64,000 nucleotides of DNA. Source: Desulfovibrio sp. Its GTDB lineage: Bacteria; Desulfobacterota; Desulfovibrionia; Desulfovibrionales; Desulfovibrionaceae. The position numbers were made by a program, and so were the translations under genes. Below the pieces are notes generated by a model. That model made no database searches and had not been told where the DNA came from. It saw only the letters and a list, made by a program, of their open reading frames with translations. Where the stretch lies: the NCBI RefSeq assembly GCF_034006445.1, contig NZ_JAVESS010000002.1:372001-436000 (forward strand), given 5' to 3'. Shown piece by piece: positions 29,893 through 39,340 of the stretch (its first letter is position 1; each line of letters begins with the position of its first letter).

Positions 29893-29959
29893 AAAAATTT
29901 TTGCATTTTTGACTTGACCTTACCCCGTATTTTCCGTAAACACTTCCTTGCCTGAACGA

Positions 29960-30035
29960 TCCCCGATAGCTCAATTGGCAGAGCGGGTGACTGTTAATCA
30001 CTAGGTTGGCGGTTCAAGTCCGTCTCGGGGAGCCA
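29960..30035 (+). tRNA. tRNA-Asn (anticodon GTT)
   Basis: This is a 76-nt cloverleaf with acceptor TCCCCGA/TCGGGGA, D arm with AATTGGCAGAG, anticodon GTT at 29993-29995, T arm GCGGTTCAAGTCCGT and an encoded CCA end. A terminator follows at once. Accessory DNA begins directly downstream, as is common at tRNA integration sites. Confidence 0.97.
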
Positions 30036-30044
30036 AAAGAAAAC

Positions 30045-30079
30045 AAGCCCTTGCAGTTAATCGCTGTAAGGGCTTTTTT
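30045..30079 (+). terminator. terminator of tRNA-Asn
   Basis: A 12-bp imperfect stem (AAGCCCTTGCAG / CTGTAAGGGCTT) with a 7-base loop is followed by a T-run. A tandem GGGCTACCACC duplication comes directly after it. Confidence 0.9.
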
Positions 30080-30251
30080 CGTTGGGCTACCACCGGGCTA
30101 CCACCATTGAAAAATAAAAATATGAGTCTACGCCAACGCGAGCGTACGCCCGGTAACTCTCCCTTCCTCTTTTTGACACTTTAATCGCTGTCAGATGTGC
30201 CGCATACCCAGACCCGCCTTTAAACAATCTTCAAAAAATTTGAGGTCAACC

Positions 30252-30659
30252 TCACTTTTTTGCGTAAAAAAATGCAAGCTGTTCAAGCATGTTTTTTACA
30301 ATGGATCCCCTATCTACACGCTTGCTTTTACCCCTACCATTCCAGATGTTAGCTGCAATAAATGGAATTTTATACTCTGCAGCTATCTCTTTAAAATCCT
30401 TTAGCCTCCGACTTACAAAAGTCGTATTATTATTTATATCTTTGCTATGATCCCACAATTTTTCATTTATCTTTCTCCACACAATCCCCTCAAGTGCCAA
30501 CATATACGCCATAATTATCTTTAGATTATCTTCATTGTCCTTATGAATTTCCTTCAATTCTTTACAACGCTCTAACATGTACTGTTTTGGATCATCGGAG
30601 ATAGATTTTTTCTCTATTTCATATTTGAAAACGTTACGAATCTCATTTTCATCAAACAT
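30252..30659 (-). CDS. hypothetical protein, AT-rich, adjacent to insertion sequence
   Basis: The 135-residue, highly charged, helical protein (begins MFDENEIRNVFKYEIEKK) is AT-rich compared with the chromosome, a sign of recent transfer. It has no signal peptide and no family that I recognise. Its first codon lies only 10 bp from the end of the insertion sequence, so the original N-terminus may have been removed. Confidence 0.5.
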   Translation of the reverse strand: MFDENEIRNVFKYEIEKKSISDDPKQYMLERCKELKEIHKDNEDNLKIIMAYMLALEGIVWRKINEKLWDHSKDINNNTTFVSRRLKDFKEIAAEYKIPFIAANIWNGRGKSKRVDRGSIVKNMLEQLAFFYAKK

Positions 30660-30731
30660 AAGATTCTTTTGACCCTCCCCCCGAGAAGTATGCCATTGAA
30701 AAGTTAGTGTTCCTGACATAGGAGCACAAGA

Positions 30732-30998
30732 ATGAAACGTAGCAGATTCACCGAAGAGCAAATTATTGGGATCTTGCGGCAGGCCGAGGCTGGAGTGCGC
30801 GTTGTCGATCTGTGCCGTCAGAATGGTATTTCGGATGCGACCTTTTACAAATGGCGCAGTAAATTCGGTGGGATGAACATCTCTGACGCAAAGCGGTTGC
30901 GCCAGTTGGAGGAAGATAACGCACGGCTGAAAAGACTTGTAGGCGAACAGGCACTTGATATTGTCGTCCTGAAGGATGTGATCTCAAAAAACTTTTGA
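30732..30998 (+). CDS. IS3-family transposase OrfA
   Basis: The 88-residue helix-turn-helix protein (RFTEEQIIGILRQAEAG, then GISDATFYKWRSKFGG) has a C-terminal leucine-zipper-like helix (RLRQLEEDNARLKRLV). It binds the IS ends and is normally joined to OrfB by a -1 frameshift. The CAAAAAAC run just before its stop is a candidate slip site. It is intact. Confidence 0.88.
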   Translation: MKRSRFTEEQIIGILRQAEAGVRVVDLCRQNGISDATFYKWRSKFGGMNISDAKRLRQLEEDNARLKRLVGEQALDIVVLKDVISKNF

Positions 30999-31838
30999 AG
31001 CCCGCAGCTAATAGAGCAGCCGTGCAGCACATTCAGACTGCGCATGGCTACTCAGAGCGGCGGGCTTGCCGAGTGATTCAGTTTAACCGCTGTTCAGCCA
31101 GGCGATCACCATCTAAAGACCGTGATCTTCTTTTACGGACGCGGATGCTGGAACTGGCGGAAGATCGGCGGCGTTTCGGTTCTCCGCGCCTACATGAGTT
31201 GTTGCGCCGGGACCAAGCGGACAGAAAGGATTTACCAGGAAGAAAACCTTTCGTTGCGTACCCGCAAACGCGTGAAGCGTCCAAGCCATGCCCGTATTGT
31301 CCAGGCTGGCCCAGATGAACAATGGGCGATGGATTTTGTAAGCGACTCCCTTATGGGAGGGCGACGCATCCGAATTTTGACAATTGCTGATCTGTGGGAT
31401 CGTTCAAGCCCGGTGCTCGAAGTGGATATGTCGTTGCCTGGAGCTCGAGTTGTGCGCGTCCTTGAAAAACTACGCCTCCAAGGAAGGTTACCGCAACGTA
31501 TCAAGGTTGATAACGGTCCAGAATTTAGCGGTAAGGCCTTGGACGCTTGGGCTTTTGAGCATGGAGTACAGATAGAGTTCACTCGTCCGGGGAAGCCCAC
31601 GGACAATGGGCACATTGAAAGCTTTAACGGAAAATTTCGGGATGAGTGCTTAAATCAGAACGTGTTTCTGTCCCTGCACGATGCCCGCAGAACAGTCGAA
31701 GCCTGGCGGCAGGATTACAACCAACGGCGACCGCACAGTTCCTTGGGCTGGCTGACACCGGAAGAATTTCGCGCAAAGAATATAACCTGCAACCCATTGG
31801 GAACCAGTAACTTACGAGTGGTATACGCAGTGGGGTAA
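30995..31838 (+). pseudogene. IS3-family transposase OrfB, frameshifted
   Basis: The frame starts well (KPAANRAAVQHIQTAHGYSERRACRV) but near 31210 a net deletion of about 16 bases relative to copy 2 removes an EGLVQNYK-like stretch and shifts the frame. The DDE domain continues in another frame (MDFVSDSLMGG, IKVDNGPEFSGKALD, HIESFNGKFRDECLN). All catalytic acids are present but not in one reading frame, so it is inactive unless supplied in trans. Confidence 0.85.
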
Positions 31839-31843
31839 GGTCA

Positions 31844-32311
31844 TTGTCTGTACGCTTAGACATTCGTAGTGAGCGATATCGTGATGGCACACTTAGCCAC
31901 AAGGATATGACCAGAATCATTGAAAATGTTAAACGCCAGACAGATTCACGCTTTAAAAATGGAAAAAACGATCCAGATCTCCACGTTGTCTGGGTATCAG
32001 AGAAAACGACCTCAGACGATAATCCACATTACCACCTCAACATCTTTGTAAATGGCAACGCCATACAAAATGGCTATTCCATCAAGGAAGCATTCAACCG
32101 GGCTGTAAAAAAGAAATTGGACGCAGACAATGACGGACTGGTCAACTTCTCCAGCAGCAATGGGAAAGTGGGCAAATTCATCGAAAGAAACTCCCCTGAC
32201 GTTGATGCCCAGATGGATGACGTGGTGTATACCGCCAGCTATCTGGCCAAGGTTCGCACCAAAGAGTCCAATCCCAAAGGCTCACGGGTGTCCTCCTGCA
32301 CACGCATATGA
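31844..32311 (+). pseudogene. Inovirus Gp2-like replication protein, 5-prime truncated by the IS
   Basis: About 155 residues remain, starting right at the IS end (SVRLDIRSERYRDGTLSH). The NPHYHLNIFVNGNAIQNGY segment and the DVVYTASYLAKVRTKE C-terminus resemble the YagK/YfjJ, Inovirus Gp2-type replication proteins of filamentous phages and integrated elements. The N-terminal part is missing. It is probably a relic of a mobile element once next to the tRNA. Confidence 0.6.
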
Positions 32312-32366
32312 AAAATAGGCATCTTATGCGCTGTAGGCGTGACAACGTCAAATACGGAGCCTCAAG

Positions 32367-32591
32367 ATGCCCTCATCGACCTTTCCCGACTCATATTCGG
32401 CTATAGACATCGACTTGGTCAGCCATACCAGCCAAGGCACAGCGTGTCACTACATCTGCAAAGCCACCCTCAAGACAGACACAGGACGCTCGGTCTCTGC
32501 CCTGGGTGAAGCAGACAGCCTCCAAGCAGCCAGTGACAGGCCACAGCCCAATGCCACACGACTACTCCAGAGGGGCATGTCTGATGCATAA
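32367..32591 (+). CDS. small hypothetical protein
   Basis: The 74-residue product (SYSAIDIDLVSHTSQGTACHYICKATLKTDTG) has a compact alternating pattern and lies 55 bp after the Gp2-like relic on the same strand. No ribosome binding site is clear, and the C-terminal third is low quality. I do not recognise a family. The gap from 32592 to 32894 shows no gene. Confidence 0.3.
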   Translation: MPSSTFPDSYSAIDIDLVSHTSQGTACHYICKATLKTDTGRSVSALGEADSLQAASDRPQPNATRLLQRGMSDA

Positions 32592-32894
32592 ACAAAAGCC
32601 TATCCCCGCCAGCACACGGTCCAGACTCCAGAGAGGCCACAGGACAAAGCCATGTTCAATTTTCTGGAAAATTGCATGGCGACTAGGACGACGGCGCGAA
32701 ATATACCGCAGTTAACGTTCTGTGCCTGCTGAACCACGGCCTCTCTGAGACAGACAAAAAAACGCCTGACAATGCCGGACAGCCCCAAAGAAGGAACATG
32801 ACCACTTTGAGGCTGTCCAATGCGCTGGCGCTTCGCATGCCAAGGCGTGTTGTTCAACCATGGTGCAACGCAGGCATAATTCGATAAATATCGA

Positions 32895-33650
32895 TTAGTT
32901 TGGGTTCATAGCGACAAAAAGGGTGTCGTATGTGCCATCTCTCTCGGCCCAGCGGCGAGCGTAATCGCGTTCAAGCAGAATCTCACCGCGTGGGTGGTCG
33001 TGCTGCTCAAGCATGTGCATTACTTGCCTGATGTAGTCACTAAGTGGCATGGCTCGGGGATCGCCAGCTTGCTGGGCTCCCGTAAGCTCGGTCTGCACAT
33101 AGGGCGGTGAGAGTTCCAAAATTTCCACCGGGATATGGCGCAACTGATGCCGCAATGCTGTAAGCCACGAGTGTACAAAGGCCTTGCTTGCGCAGTAGGT
33201 AGGAAAACTGGCAAGAGGCATAAATGCTAGGGCTGAGCCGGTCGCCATGATCGTCGAGTTTGGCTGCTTTTTAAGCAAAGGCAAAAACGCTGCCGTTGTG
33301 CGCACGACACCCAGAATGTTGGTGTTGATGATGGCTTCAGTATCGGTGCTGTCCCAGTGATCGGCGGTGACGTCCTCTGGCCGTGAAATACCTGCGTTGG
33401 CAATGAGAACGTTGAGATCGGGGAATCTTGTGTGCACATCGGCCTTGAGGCGGGCCAGAGAATACGGACAGCCCAGATCCAGAGGCAAGCCTACGATGCC
33501 GGGACATTTTGTCATAATTTCTTCAAGATTGGACCGACGCCTCCCGGCGACAATGACTTTGTTGCCACGATCGTAAAATGCTTCGGCCAATGCGCGGCCG
33601 ATGCCACTAGTGCCGCCGGTGATCAGGATGGTGTTTTCGGTTGTCTGCAT
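32895..33650 (-). CDS. short-chain dehydrogenase/reductase (DltE-like SDR)
   Basis: The 251-residue cytoplasmic NAD(P)-dependent oxidoreductase has the Rossmann motif TGGTSGIG near the start, the cofactor Arg-Arg (VAGRRRSN), NAG at IANAGISRP, a catalytic Ser in ATGSALAF, and YCASK as the active-site Tyr-x-x-x-Lys. It is of typical size for the family. The substrate is unknown. It lies downstream of a ruined tetR on the same strand, with a palindrome between, so it may once have been TetR-controlled. Confidence 0.9.
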   Translation of the reverse strand: MQTTENTILITGGTSGIGRALAEAFYDRGNKVIVAGRRRSNLEEIMTKCPGIVGLPLDLGCPYSLARLKADVHTRFPDLNVLIANAGISRPEDVTADHWDSTDTEAIINTNILGVVRTTAAFLPLLKKQPNSTIMATGSALAFMPLASFPTYCASKAFVHSWLTALRHQLRHIPVEILELSPPYVQTELTGAQQAGDPRAMPLSDYIRQVMHMLEQHDHPRGEILLERDYARRWAERDGTYDTLFVAMNPN

Positions 33651-33875
33651 GGTTGTTGCCTTTTCATTGCACAGGTTAAAGAAAAGGCTACGGTTACCCC
33701 ATGATCTTCTGCCGCAAGTTTTTTGCAGAGATGTGAGTGGTCAAACCTCGGCGAGTATCCAGAAAATACAGCCAAGAAGACGTGAGGCATTACCGTAGCG
33801 CCTATGTTCCAAGTTCCCTCTGCTGAGGCCCACTCGGAATTGGGCGCGTTGGATAACGATAACGCCTGCGACAAA

Positions 33876-33901
33876 ACTATTATTTGCATAATTATAATAG
33901 T
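33876..33901. promoter_or_regulatory. operator-like palindrome upstream of the SDR gene
   Basis: ACTATTAT and ATAATAGT (8-bp perfect arms) flank TTGCATAATT, 226 bp before the SDR start and just past the end of the tetR pseudogene. The AT-rich stretch may include the SDR promoter. Confidence 0.35.
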
Positions 33902-33946
33902 ATCGCCACATGCAATTGTCAATTCGTTGTGACTAGAGGTTTAATA

Positions 33947-34615
33947 TTATTTCAAAGTTAAATTTGCGTTGATTGGGCTGCCACTTGCCGCAGTGCATGA
34001 CCTCAAAATTTTTATATAAGTATAGAACATGTCTGACATTGCATCTGCACAAGAATTTATTTTTCTCTTTGTTCTCATAGTCAGTGAAAAGCTATTGCCC
34101 ACGGAGCTGAGTGTTGTAAATATAAGCCCATCAGCCATCTTTCGGGATATTGGGCTCACCCCTGGCAGTTCTTCCGCCATAAAAATGTCGACCACATGGT
34201 CACCTTCGGCACGCTCCTTACATGCCTCTGGGCTGTCGAAGTAGAGCGTGGCGGCATCGTTGAGAGCACTACGAACATCAGCTTCTTCACATTCAGAGAG
34301 AAACATGCACGAGCGTGCGCTGGCGCTCCAGAGGCGGTGCGCTGGCGTCTTTCAATATGCTTTGCATCATCCTGGTCGTCTGTATCCACTCATCCACCTG
34401 CAGGCGAAAAAGAATCGACACCTTATTGGGAAAGTACTGATATATGGGAGCCAACGCTGCTCCCAGCTTTTTCAGCAACACGCGCTATGGTAAACCGGGC
34501 GATGTCTTCTTCGGCCAGAACAAGAGTTGCTGCTTGCAGTATAGCAGCAACCAACTTGACCGTGTTTGTTGTTTTTTTTGCGCGAGACTATCTGGGGATG
34601 GCGATGAGTGCTCAT
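33947..34615 (-). pseudogene. TetR-family regulator, multiply frameshifted copy
   Basis: The segments together match the intact TetR at 46260-46901, but the frame is broken at least three times: in an A8 run near 34575, by an extra base near 34447, and by a short deletion near 34300. Recognisable pieces are MSTHRHPQIVSRKK, VAAILQAATLVLAEED, IYQYFPNKVSILFRLQVD and FLSECEEADVRSALNDAATLY. One 154-bp stretch (34306-34459) is almost identical to the intact gene while the rest has drifted. Confidence 0.85.
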
Positions 34616-34639
34616 GAAGAGGTGACAATGTGATGTTTA

Positions 34640-35789
34640 GTGTACTCCGAGAAATTTCAATATGCTACCATCATTAATTATTTCCATATTAAGGTGTGTT
34701 CGCCAAACCAAAATTTTGTGTCAAGGCCTTATTTTTCGCCTTCGTTTTGCAATGGTATAATATTCTTTCTGGCTCTCTCTTGAATTTTGTAACAGTGGCT
34801 CATATCTACAGCACTTACCCCAGTGGCATTTAAGCAGCCGCACGGATGCGACCATGCCGCCGAGAAGCTGTTAGGGGTCTGAAGTCCGGACAAATCACTA
34901 ACGAGGCTTCCTCTAGTGAACTAGATCCCATAGTCCTCTTCACTCCTTGCCCAGGTTGATGTGGGTGCTGGCCTCGTTTGCCATCGTCTCAGCAAATTCT
35001 TTACGGTAGTATAGTGAGCAAAGCGCTTCCGCATCACGGCCCTGTCGCTCAGCAAACTCATTGGCAACAAAGTTCTTTGTCAGAAGCAGTCTGATTGGCG
35101 CTACGTGGGGTAAAATCGTTCATAATCGCCTCAAACGTGCCATAATAGTTGATTTTTTTTCGAATATACGCCACGGAAGAAGCCCGCGTGTACCCAATTT
35201 TGAATCCTACCCATACGCGCTCAGCGGGGCCTTTGCGCAAGGCGTCTTCGTTTGAGAGTGTTTTGGCTGGAATAAGCCCCCCCGTGGCCTTTGACAGCAC
35301 GGCTCTTGAGACCACAGGCGATGGTTCTTGTTCAAGGATCTAAAGAATGCCTCGGAGCCCATGCTCTGGCGGATCAAGTTGTCTGAGCGATCAAAATTAC
35401 GTTGCCAGTATTGTTGCATGTGCCCTACTGCATGTCGGGCTGATAAAGGCAAGTGTGGGAATACACATTATGGCGAATAGAATTATCTAGTTACGATTAA
35501 AAAATAAGAACATGCAAGTTTATGCGTTTTTAAACTTGGCAGCATAAGAAAAGGCGAGATATCCCACAACGACGACAAACAAGATCGGCAGATCCTGACT
35601 CTCGTAAAGTTTCACCCATTGAAGACGTTGCGGGACTTCTTTTTCCATTAAGAGAAAAGTATCGGCAACTTGAAATGATACCTATGAATCATAACACATA
35701 ACTCCCGTCATGAAGCTCGCTCAGACGTCATAGACGTCTATTTGTAATCACTCCTAAAAATGAGAGGATTACCAGTTTGAAAGAGGCTA
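34640..35789. other. gene-poor, decayed region
   Basis: No intact gene is seen in about 1.15 kb. On the minus strand between 35452 and 34960, fragments in different frames (for example KGPAERVWVGFKIGYTRASSVAYIRKKINYYG at 35058-35315) look like one degraded coding sequence. I cannot name it. Confidence 0.4.
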
Positions 35790-36197
35790 TTAATTTTGAC
35801 GCCTCTCATATCGATATCTTGCTTCGCGAAAATTGTCAGATGATGTAATAATCCAATGCCATAGGGGAAGGATATGGATAAGCATTTCTTTGCCCATGCT
35901 TGTAATCTCGTAAACAACTATGGGAGGCTTCTTGTGGTAATCGTATCTGGAAATAAGACCGTCTCGCTCCAATTGTCGTAGAGTACGCGTCAGCATTCTC
36001 TGTGTAATTTTTTCGCAAAAATAACGACGGATTTCTCCATGACGCAAAGCCCCATCAGTTCCCAGGGCGTGTAGCACACCCAATGACCATCGGTTCCCCG
36101 CATGTGTAAGTATCTCTCGCTTCAGGCCATCGTCGTCCTCGCTTAGCCCGTCACACAATTTTTTTGAAAGTTTCAACGTTGCGTCCCAGTCACCCAT
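35790..36197 (-). CDS. HxlR-family winged-helix regulator
   Basis: The 135-residue regulator has the HxlR core: ILTHAGNRWSLGVLHALGTDGALRHGEI, then ITQRMLTRTLRQLERDGLISR for DNA recognition, and PPIVVYEITSMGKEM for the wing. HxlR proteins often sense quinones, aldehydes or redox stress and control the adjacent divergent gene. The start at 36197 has GGGAGG 5 bases upstream and is preferred over ATG 36302. It is divergent from the NmrA-like gene, with a 368-bp shared control region. Confidence 0.88.
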   Translation of the reverse strand: MGDWDATLKLSKKLCDGLSEDDDGLKREILTHAGNRWSLGVLHALGTDGALRHGEIRRYFCEKITQRMLTRTLRQLERDGLISRYDYHKKPPIVVYEITSMGKEMLIHILPLWHWIITSSDNFREARYRYERRQN

Positions 36198-36565
36198 GTC
36201 GCCTCCCGAATAAATCTTGGTTTGCTTATCTACAATCATTTTTAGGCCTATATCCTTTCCTAGCTGCCGCAGGTTGTTGGTGTCAGTAACATTCTTCCGC
36301 AAATTTCCTGCTCCATTTGTAAATGGCCATCCTCGAGATTCTATTTGGGTGACTCAGGCCTGCAATGAAAACTCCGGCCTTGGCCTGCCCCAGCATCCCG
36401 ACAATCTGTTCATTGTTAAGTCTGCCCTTCTATCTTTGTGCTTCTATTCCAGGAATATCAAATTTTCAATGGCGCACCTTTTTGGAGGCACAGTATCATT
36501 AATGTGCCTAGTTGCGGTTAAAATTTTTTTTATGTTAATTAAGTGCAAAATTAAGGGAGGAGCAT

Positions 36566-37510
36566 ATGACGTGTTTACCAGAACAATCCACAAATACGGT
36601 TCTTGTGCTTGGGGCTGGTCAGCTCGGCATGCCAGTATTGCGTGCTATGAGCAAAAAAACGCACCAAAATCCGTCTACAAAAATCAGCGTATTACTCAAA
36701 ACAGATGCTATTCGCGCTGCCTCTGGTCCGCGAAAAGCGCGGCTTGATGAAATGCAAGCGCTAGGAATTTCTGTCATAGAAGGGGATTTGCAGCGGCAGA
36801 ATATTGATGAATTGAGCACCCTATTTCGGCCATTTGATGCTGTAATCAACTGTAGCGGTTTTGTCGGTGGACCAGGAACGCAAATTAAAATCACCACGGC
36901 GGTACTTAATGCAGGCGTAAAACGCTATTTTCCTTGGCAATTTGGCGTTGATTACGACATCGTTGGGAAAGGAAGCGGACAACAGGTATGGGATGAACAA
37001 CTTGATGTGCGCCACATTTTGCGTGGGCAATGCAAGACTGATTGGACTATTATTTCCACTGGTATTTTTACTAGTTATCTGTTTGAACCCAGTTTTGGTG
37101 TTGTTGATATAAAAAATCACACTGTATATGGACTCGGCGACTGGCAATATGCTGTGACTCTGACCACCCCAGAAGATGTTGGCTTACTAACGGCTGAAAT
37201 ATTTTTTTATCAGCCAGAAATTCGCAATAGAATTATATATATTGCTGGAGATACCTTGAAATACAGCGAGGTAGCAGAGTTGATGGATAATCACTGGGGA
37301 GGGAGGGTTAAGAGAAAGCTGCTGACCAAAGAAATGCTGCTTGATTGCGTAAGCAAGTTTCCCAATGACATGGCTGCAAAATATCGACTTGCTTTCGCGC
37401 GTCCTGATGGTGTGGCATGGAGTATGGCAAAGACTTTTAACTTTCAGCAGGGAATAAAAACCACAACAGCCTCACAATGGCTTGCAATTCATGAAAATAT
37501 TTTCGTCTGA
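36566..37510 (+). CDS. NmrA-like NAD(P)-binding reductase
   Basis: The 314-residue atypical SDR has an N-terminal GAGQLGMPVLRAM dinucleotide motif, VINCSGFVGGPGTQIKITTAVLNAGVKRYFPWQFGVDYD as in isoflavone-reductase-like proteins, and TIISTGIFTSYLFEP. The usual catalytic YxxxK is not evident, as in NmrA sensors. A GGGAGGAG ribosome binding site precedes the ATG. It is probably controlled by the divergent HxlR regulator. Codon use is less GC-rich than in core genes, suggesting transfer. Confidence 0.82.
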   Translation: MTCLPEQSTNTVLVLGAGQLGMPVLRAMSKKTHQNPSTKISVLLKTDAIRAASGPRKARLDEMQALGISVIEGDLQRQNIDELSTLFRPFDAVINCSGFVGGPGTQIKITTAVLNAGVKRYFPWQFGVDYDIVGKGSGQQVWDEQLDVRHILRGQCKTDWTIISTGIFTSYLFEPSFGVVDIKNHTVYGLGDWQYAVTLTTPEDVGLLTAEIFFYQPEIRNRIIYIAGDTLKYSEVAELMDNHWGGRVKRKLLTKEMLLDCVSKFPNDMAAKYRLAFARPDGVAWSMAKTFNFQQGIKTTTASQWLAIHENIFV

Positions 37511-37709
37511 TGGCGTGAGTGCCTAGATGTAATTCCCCATAGAGTATTCATCCACCCAAATCGGCAAAGCTGGAGTTACCAGATAACAGCAAAACGAATG
37601 CATGCAACAACTTGCCCAATCAGATCCTCGAAGAGTTCACCGATGAAGACGGCATGAGAGTGTTTCAGAAACTTGGCATTCTGAATCTTGAGTCCAATCT
37701 GAAACATAT

Positions 37710-37743
37710 GGCCGGCCGGTTTACACGAACCGGTCGGCCTTTT
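37710..37743. terminator. terminator between convergent genes
   Basis: GGCCGGCCGGTT and AACCGGTCGGCC pair with one mismatch around TACACG and are followed by TTTTG. It separates the NmrA-like gene from the convergent monooxygenase gene. Confidence 0.8.
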
Positions 37744-37771
37744 GTCGACATGCCATTACCGAAAACTTTCG

Positions 37772-38137
37772 CTATTTTTTACCTTGTGGAGTCGAAGCAA
37801 AAAAATCTTTGGAATCTTCAGGAGACTCCGTCCTGTCGGTTTTGGTATATTGCCTGATTTTTGAAGTGATTGTGATCGTATAGCTTTCAAACAGGGCATC
37901 GTGCCCCTGCCGCTGACTCATCCGGTGGTTCATGCCGTTCCGCCACTTTTCCACCGCCTGCTCGCTTTCCCAAACTGACAAACTGAGCAACTTTCCTTCA
38001 TGGGTCAGGCTGGAAAAGCGTTCCGCTCGGATAAAGCCGTCCGTTTGAATAAGTTCCTTTTTCAGCCCCTCAGCCAACGAAAGGTACTCTTTCATGCCTT
38101 CTTTTTTTACCGTCACTTCAAACAAAACGAGTATCAT
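37772..38137 (-). CDS. ABM-domain (antibiotic biosynthesis monooxygenase type) protein
   Basis: The 121-residue product is a small ferredoxin-like fold: ILVLFEVTVKKEGMKEYLSLAEGLKKEL, then GFIRAERFSSLTHEGKLLSLSVWESEQAVEKWRN and HRMSQRQGHDALFESYTITI. The conserved W-x-x-N-x-x-H pattern (KWRNGMNHRMSQ) is present. Such proteins act as cofactorless monooxygenases, heme-degrading enzymes or quinone handlers. AGGAGAAGG precedes ATG 38137. With the neighbouring HxlR and NmrA genes it suggests a small redox-stress cassette. Confidence 0.8.
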   Translation of the reverse strand: MILVLFEVTVKKEGMKEYLSLAEGLKKELIQTDGFIRAERFSSLTHEGKLLSLSVWESEQAVEKWRNGMNHRMSQRQGHDALFESYTITITSKIRQYTKTDRTESPEDSKDFFASTPQGKK

Positions 38138-38205
38138 GGCGTCCTTCTCCTCAGTTTGCTTATTCACGGTTATTACGAATACCTTTTGGTATACTTATCG
38201 GCGCG

Positions 38206-38418
38206 GTGTTTTCTCTTCCATTCGGCGTGTTCCACCAGCATGCATCTGGCACATGGCCGGTAGAGGGCATCGCCTACCAGCAGGTGACGGCTCAGGATGG
38301 ACGTCCCTGTATTGCCACCGACAACACACAGCCCAAGAAGGAACTGCTCACAGGCGCGGGCTTTCGCTGGAATGCGCAACGCAAACTGTGGTGGAAATAT
38401 ATCCATGCCGCAGAGTAA
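38206..38418 (+). CDS. small mobile-element protein or remnant
   Basis: The C-terminal part of this 70-residue frame (GIAYQQVTAQDGRPC, then KKELLTGAGFRWNAQRKLWWKYIHAAE) looks like a real folded segment seen in integrative elements. The first 20 residues look accidental, so it may be a 5-prime truncated gene. The function is unknown. Confidence 0.35.
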   Translation: MFSLPFGVFHQHASGTWPVEGIAYQQVTAQDGRPCIATDNTQPKKELLTGAGFRWNAQRKLWWKYIHAAE

Positions 38419-38492
38419 ACCGAGCCATAAAAAATACAATGCGTGAGAGATCTGCCTGATGGCGGCCCTCTTACTTTTATAGGGATGCAATC

Positions 38493-39010
38493 ATGATAAA
38501 CACCGACCGCACGGAAGGCTTGCGGGCATTAATCCGTCAGGGGCTGCAGGCCGTCTCGCAACAAAACACCACCGCACGTCTGGAGACCGCGCCGCCTATG
38601 TGGGCATGAGCGACATCGCCAACACGGGGAGTGCCCTCGTGCTGCTCTGGCCCGCAAGGTGCTGCCCACTGCTGACAGCCTGGAGCGTCTTTTGGTTTTG
38701 CAACGGGGCCATTGGTTTGGAGCTGGCGTCGCTGGGCCTGCATGTCTTGCCCCAGCTTGAAATTAACTGGCAACATCAGGGTGTGCCCATCAAGGCCCAT
38801 CTGAACTTCGTGCGGATCTGGGGTGCGCCCGTCAACGCTATTCGAATTCTGGAAGTAAAAAGTACGGACAAGCTGTCCGACACGCCGCACGATTCTCATC
38901 TGTTGCAACTACACGGAAAAATCGGCCTGCTGGCCCAAGCCTGGGACAAGCCAGCCTTCAGCTCGCTGACCTTGACGCCGGGCAGGTTTTCAGTGGCAAG
39001 CCCTCTGGCA
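38493..39010 (+). pseudogene. PD-(D/E)XK-like nuclease gene with frameshifts
   Basis: A start with AGGGA upstream gives INTDRTEGLRALIRQGLQAV. The reading then passes through three frames: RAAYVGMSDIA, ECPRAALARKVLPTADSLERLL, and HVLPQLEINWQHQGVPIKAHLNFVRI. The last part (RILEVKSTDKLSDTPHDSHLLQLHGKIGLLAQAWDKPAF) has the D...ExK...Q spacing of PD-(D/E)XK / Cas4-like nucleases. It is a relic of a phage or conjugative element. Confidence 0.6.
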
Positions 39011-39012
39011 CC

Positions 39013-39261
39013 ATGGTCAGGGGCTATGCCGCACCTTCGGCCTACAGCCCGGCCATTGACCATGGCTACATCTTTCATGAATCCAGCCGGGACATCGTAG
39101 TTTGGTTTGTCAGCCCCCAAGGGGCTGACAAACCGCTCTATGTATTTGGCCCCACGGGCTGCGGCAAAACAAGTTGCAGCAAGCAACTGGCGGCCCGTCT
39201 CAATTATAGTCCTGCCCAGCAAGACGTTTCCGTCAACGATTCAGACAAGTCCTGCGGGTAA
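39013..39261 (+). pseudogene. AAA+ ATPase (MoxR/CobS-like), 3-prime truncated
   Basis: Only about 80 residues remain, ending soon after the Walker A (DKPLYVFGPTGCGKTSCSKQLAARLNY). The preceding GYIFHESSRDIVVWFV is typical of CobS-like ATPases found in integrative elements. Walker B and the rest are missing; a repeat of the AGAGCAATTTC family lies 50 bp further on. Confidence 0.65.
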
Positions 39262-39313
39262 CGGCTGAAGCTGTGCTTGCGCCTCTGCGTCTGCTCAGGC
39301 AGACGCAGAGGCC

Positions 39314-39340
39314 AGAGCAATTTCAAAATGAAATTGCTCT
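39314..39340. repeat. short AGAGCAATTTC stem-loop
   Basis: A perfect 12-bp stem, AGAGCAATTTCA / TGAAATTGCTCT, with an AAA loop, is the minimal form of the repeat family. The sequence from here to 39831 shows no gene. Confidence 0.65.

Larger units (their letters stand above)
30670..31843 (+). mobile_element. IS3-family insertion sequence, copy 1 (defective)
   Basis: The ends are TGACCCTCCCCCC on the left and GTGGGGTAAGGTCA on the right, imperfect inverted repeats with terminal TGACC/GGTCA. It contains orfA and a frameshifted orfB like the IS407 group. At 1174 bp it is 25 bp shorter than copy 2 (47205-48403). The flanking bases (CTT left, TTG right) do not show a target duplication, suggesting rearrangement after insertion. 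Confidence 0.85.

Noticed and set aside
29915..29926. TGACCTTACCCC just before tRNA-Asn, identical to 12 bases of the IS right end
   Set aside because: It could be a chance match or tiny scar; no other IS sequence adjoins it and it overlaps the likely tRNA promoter.
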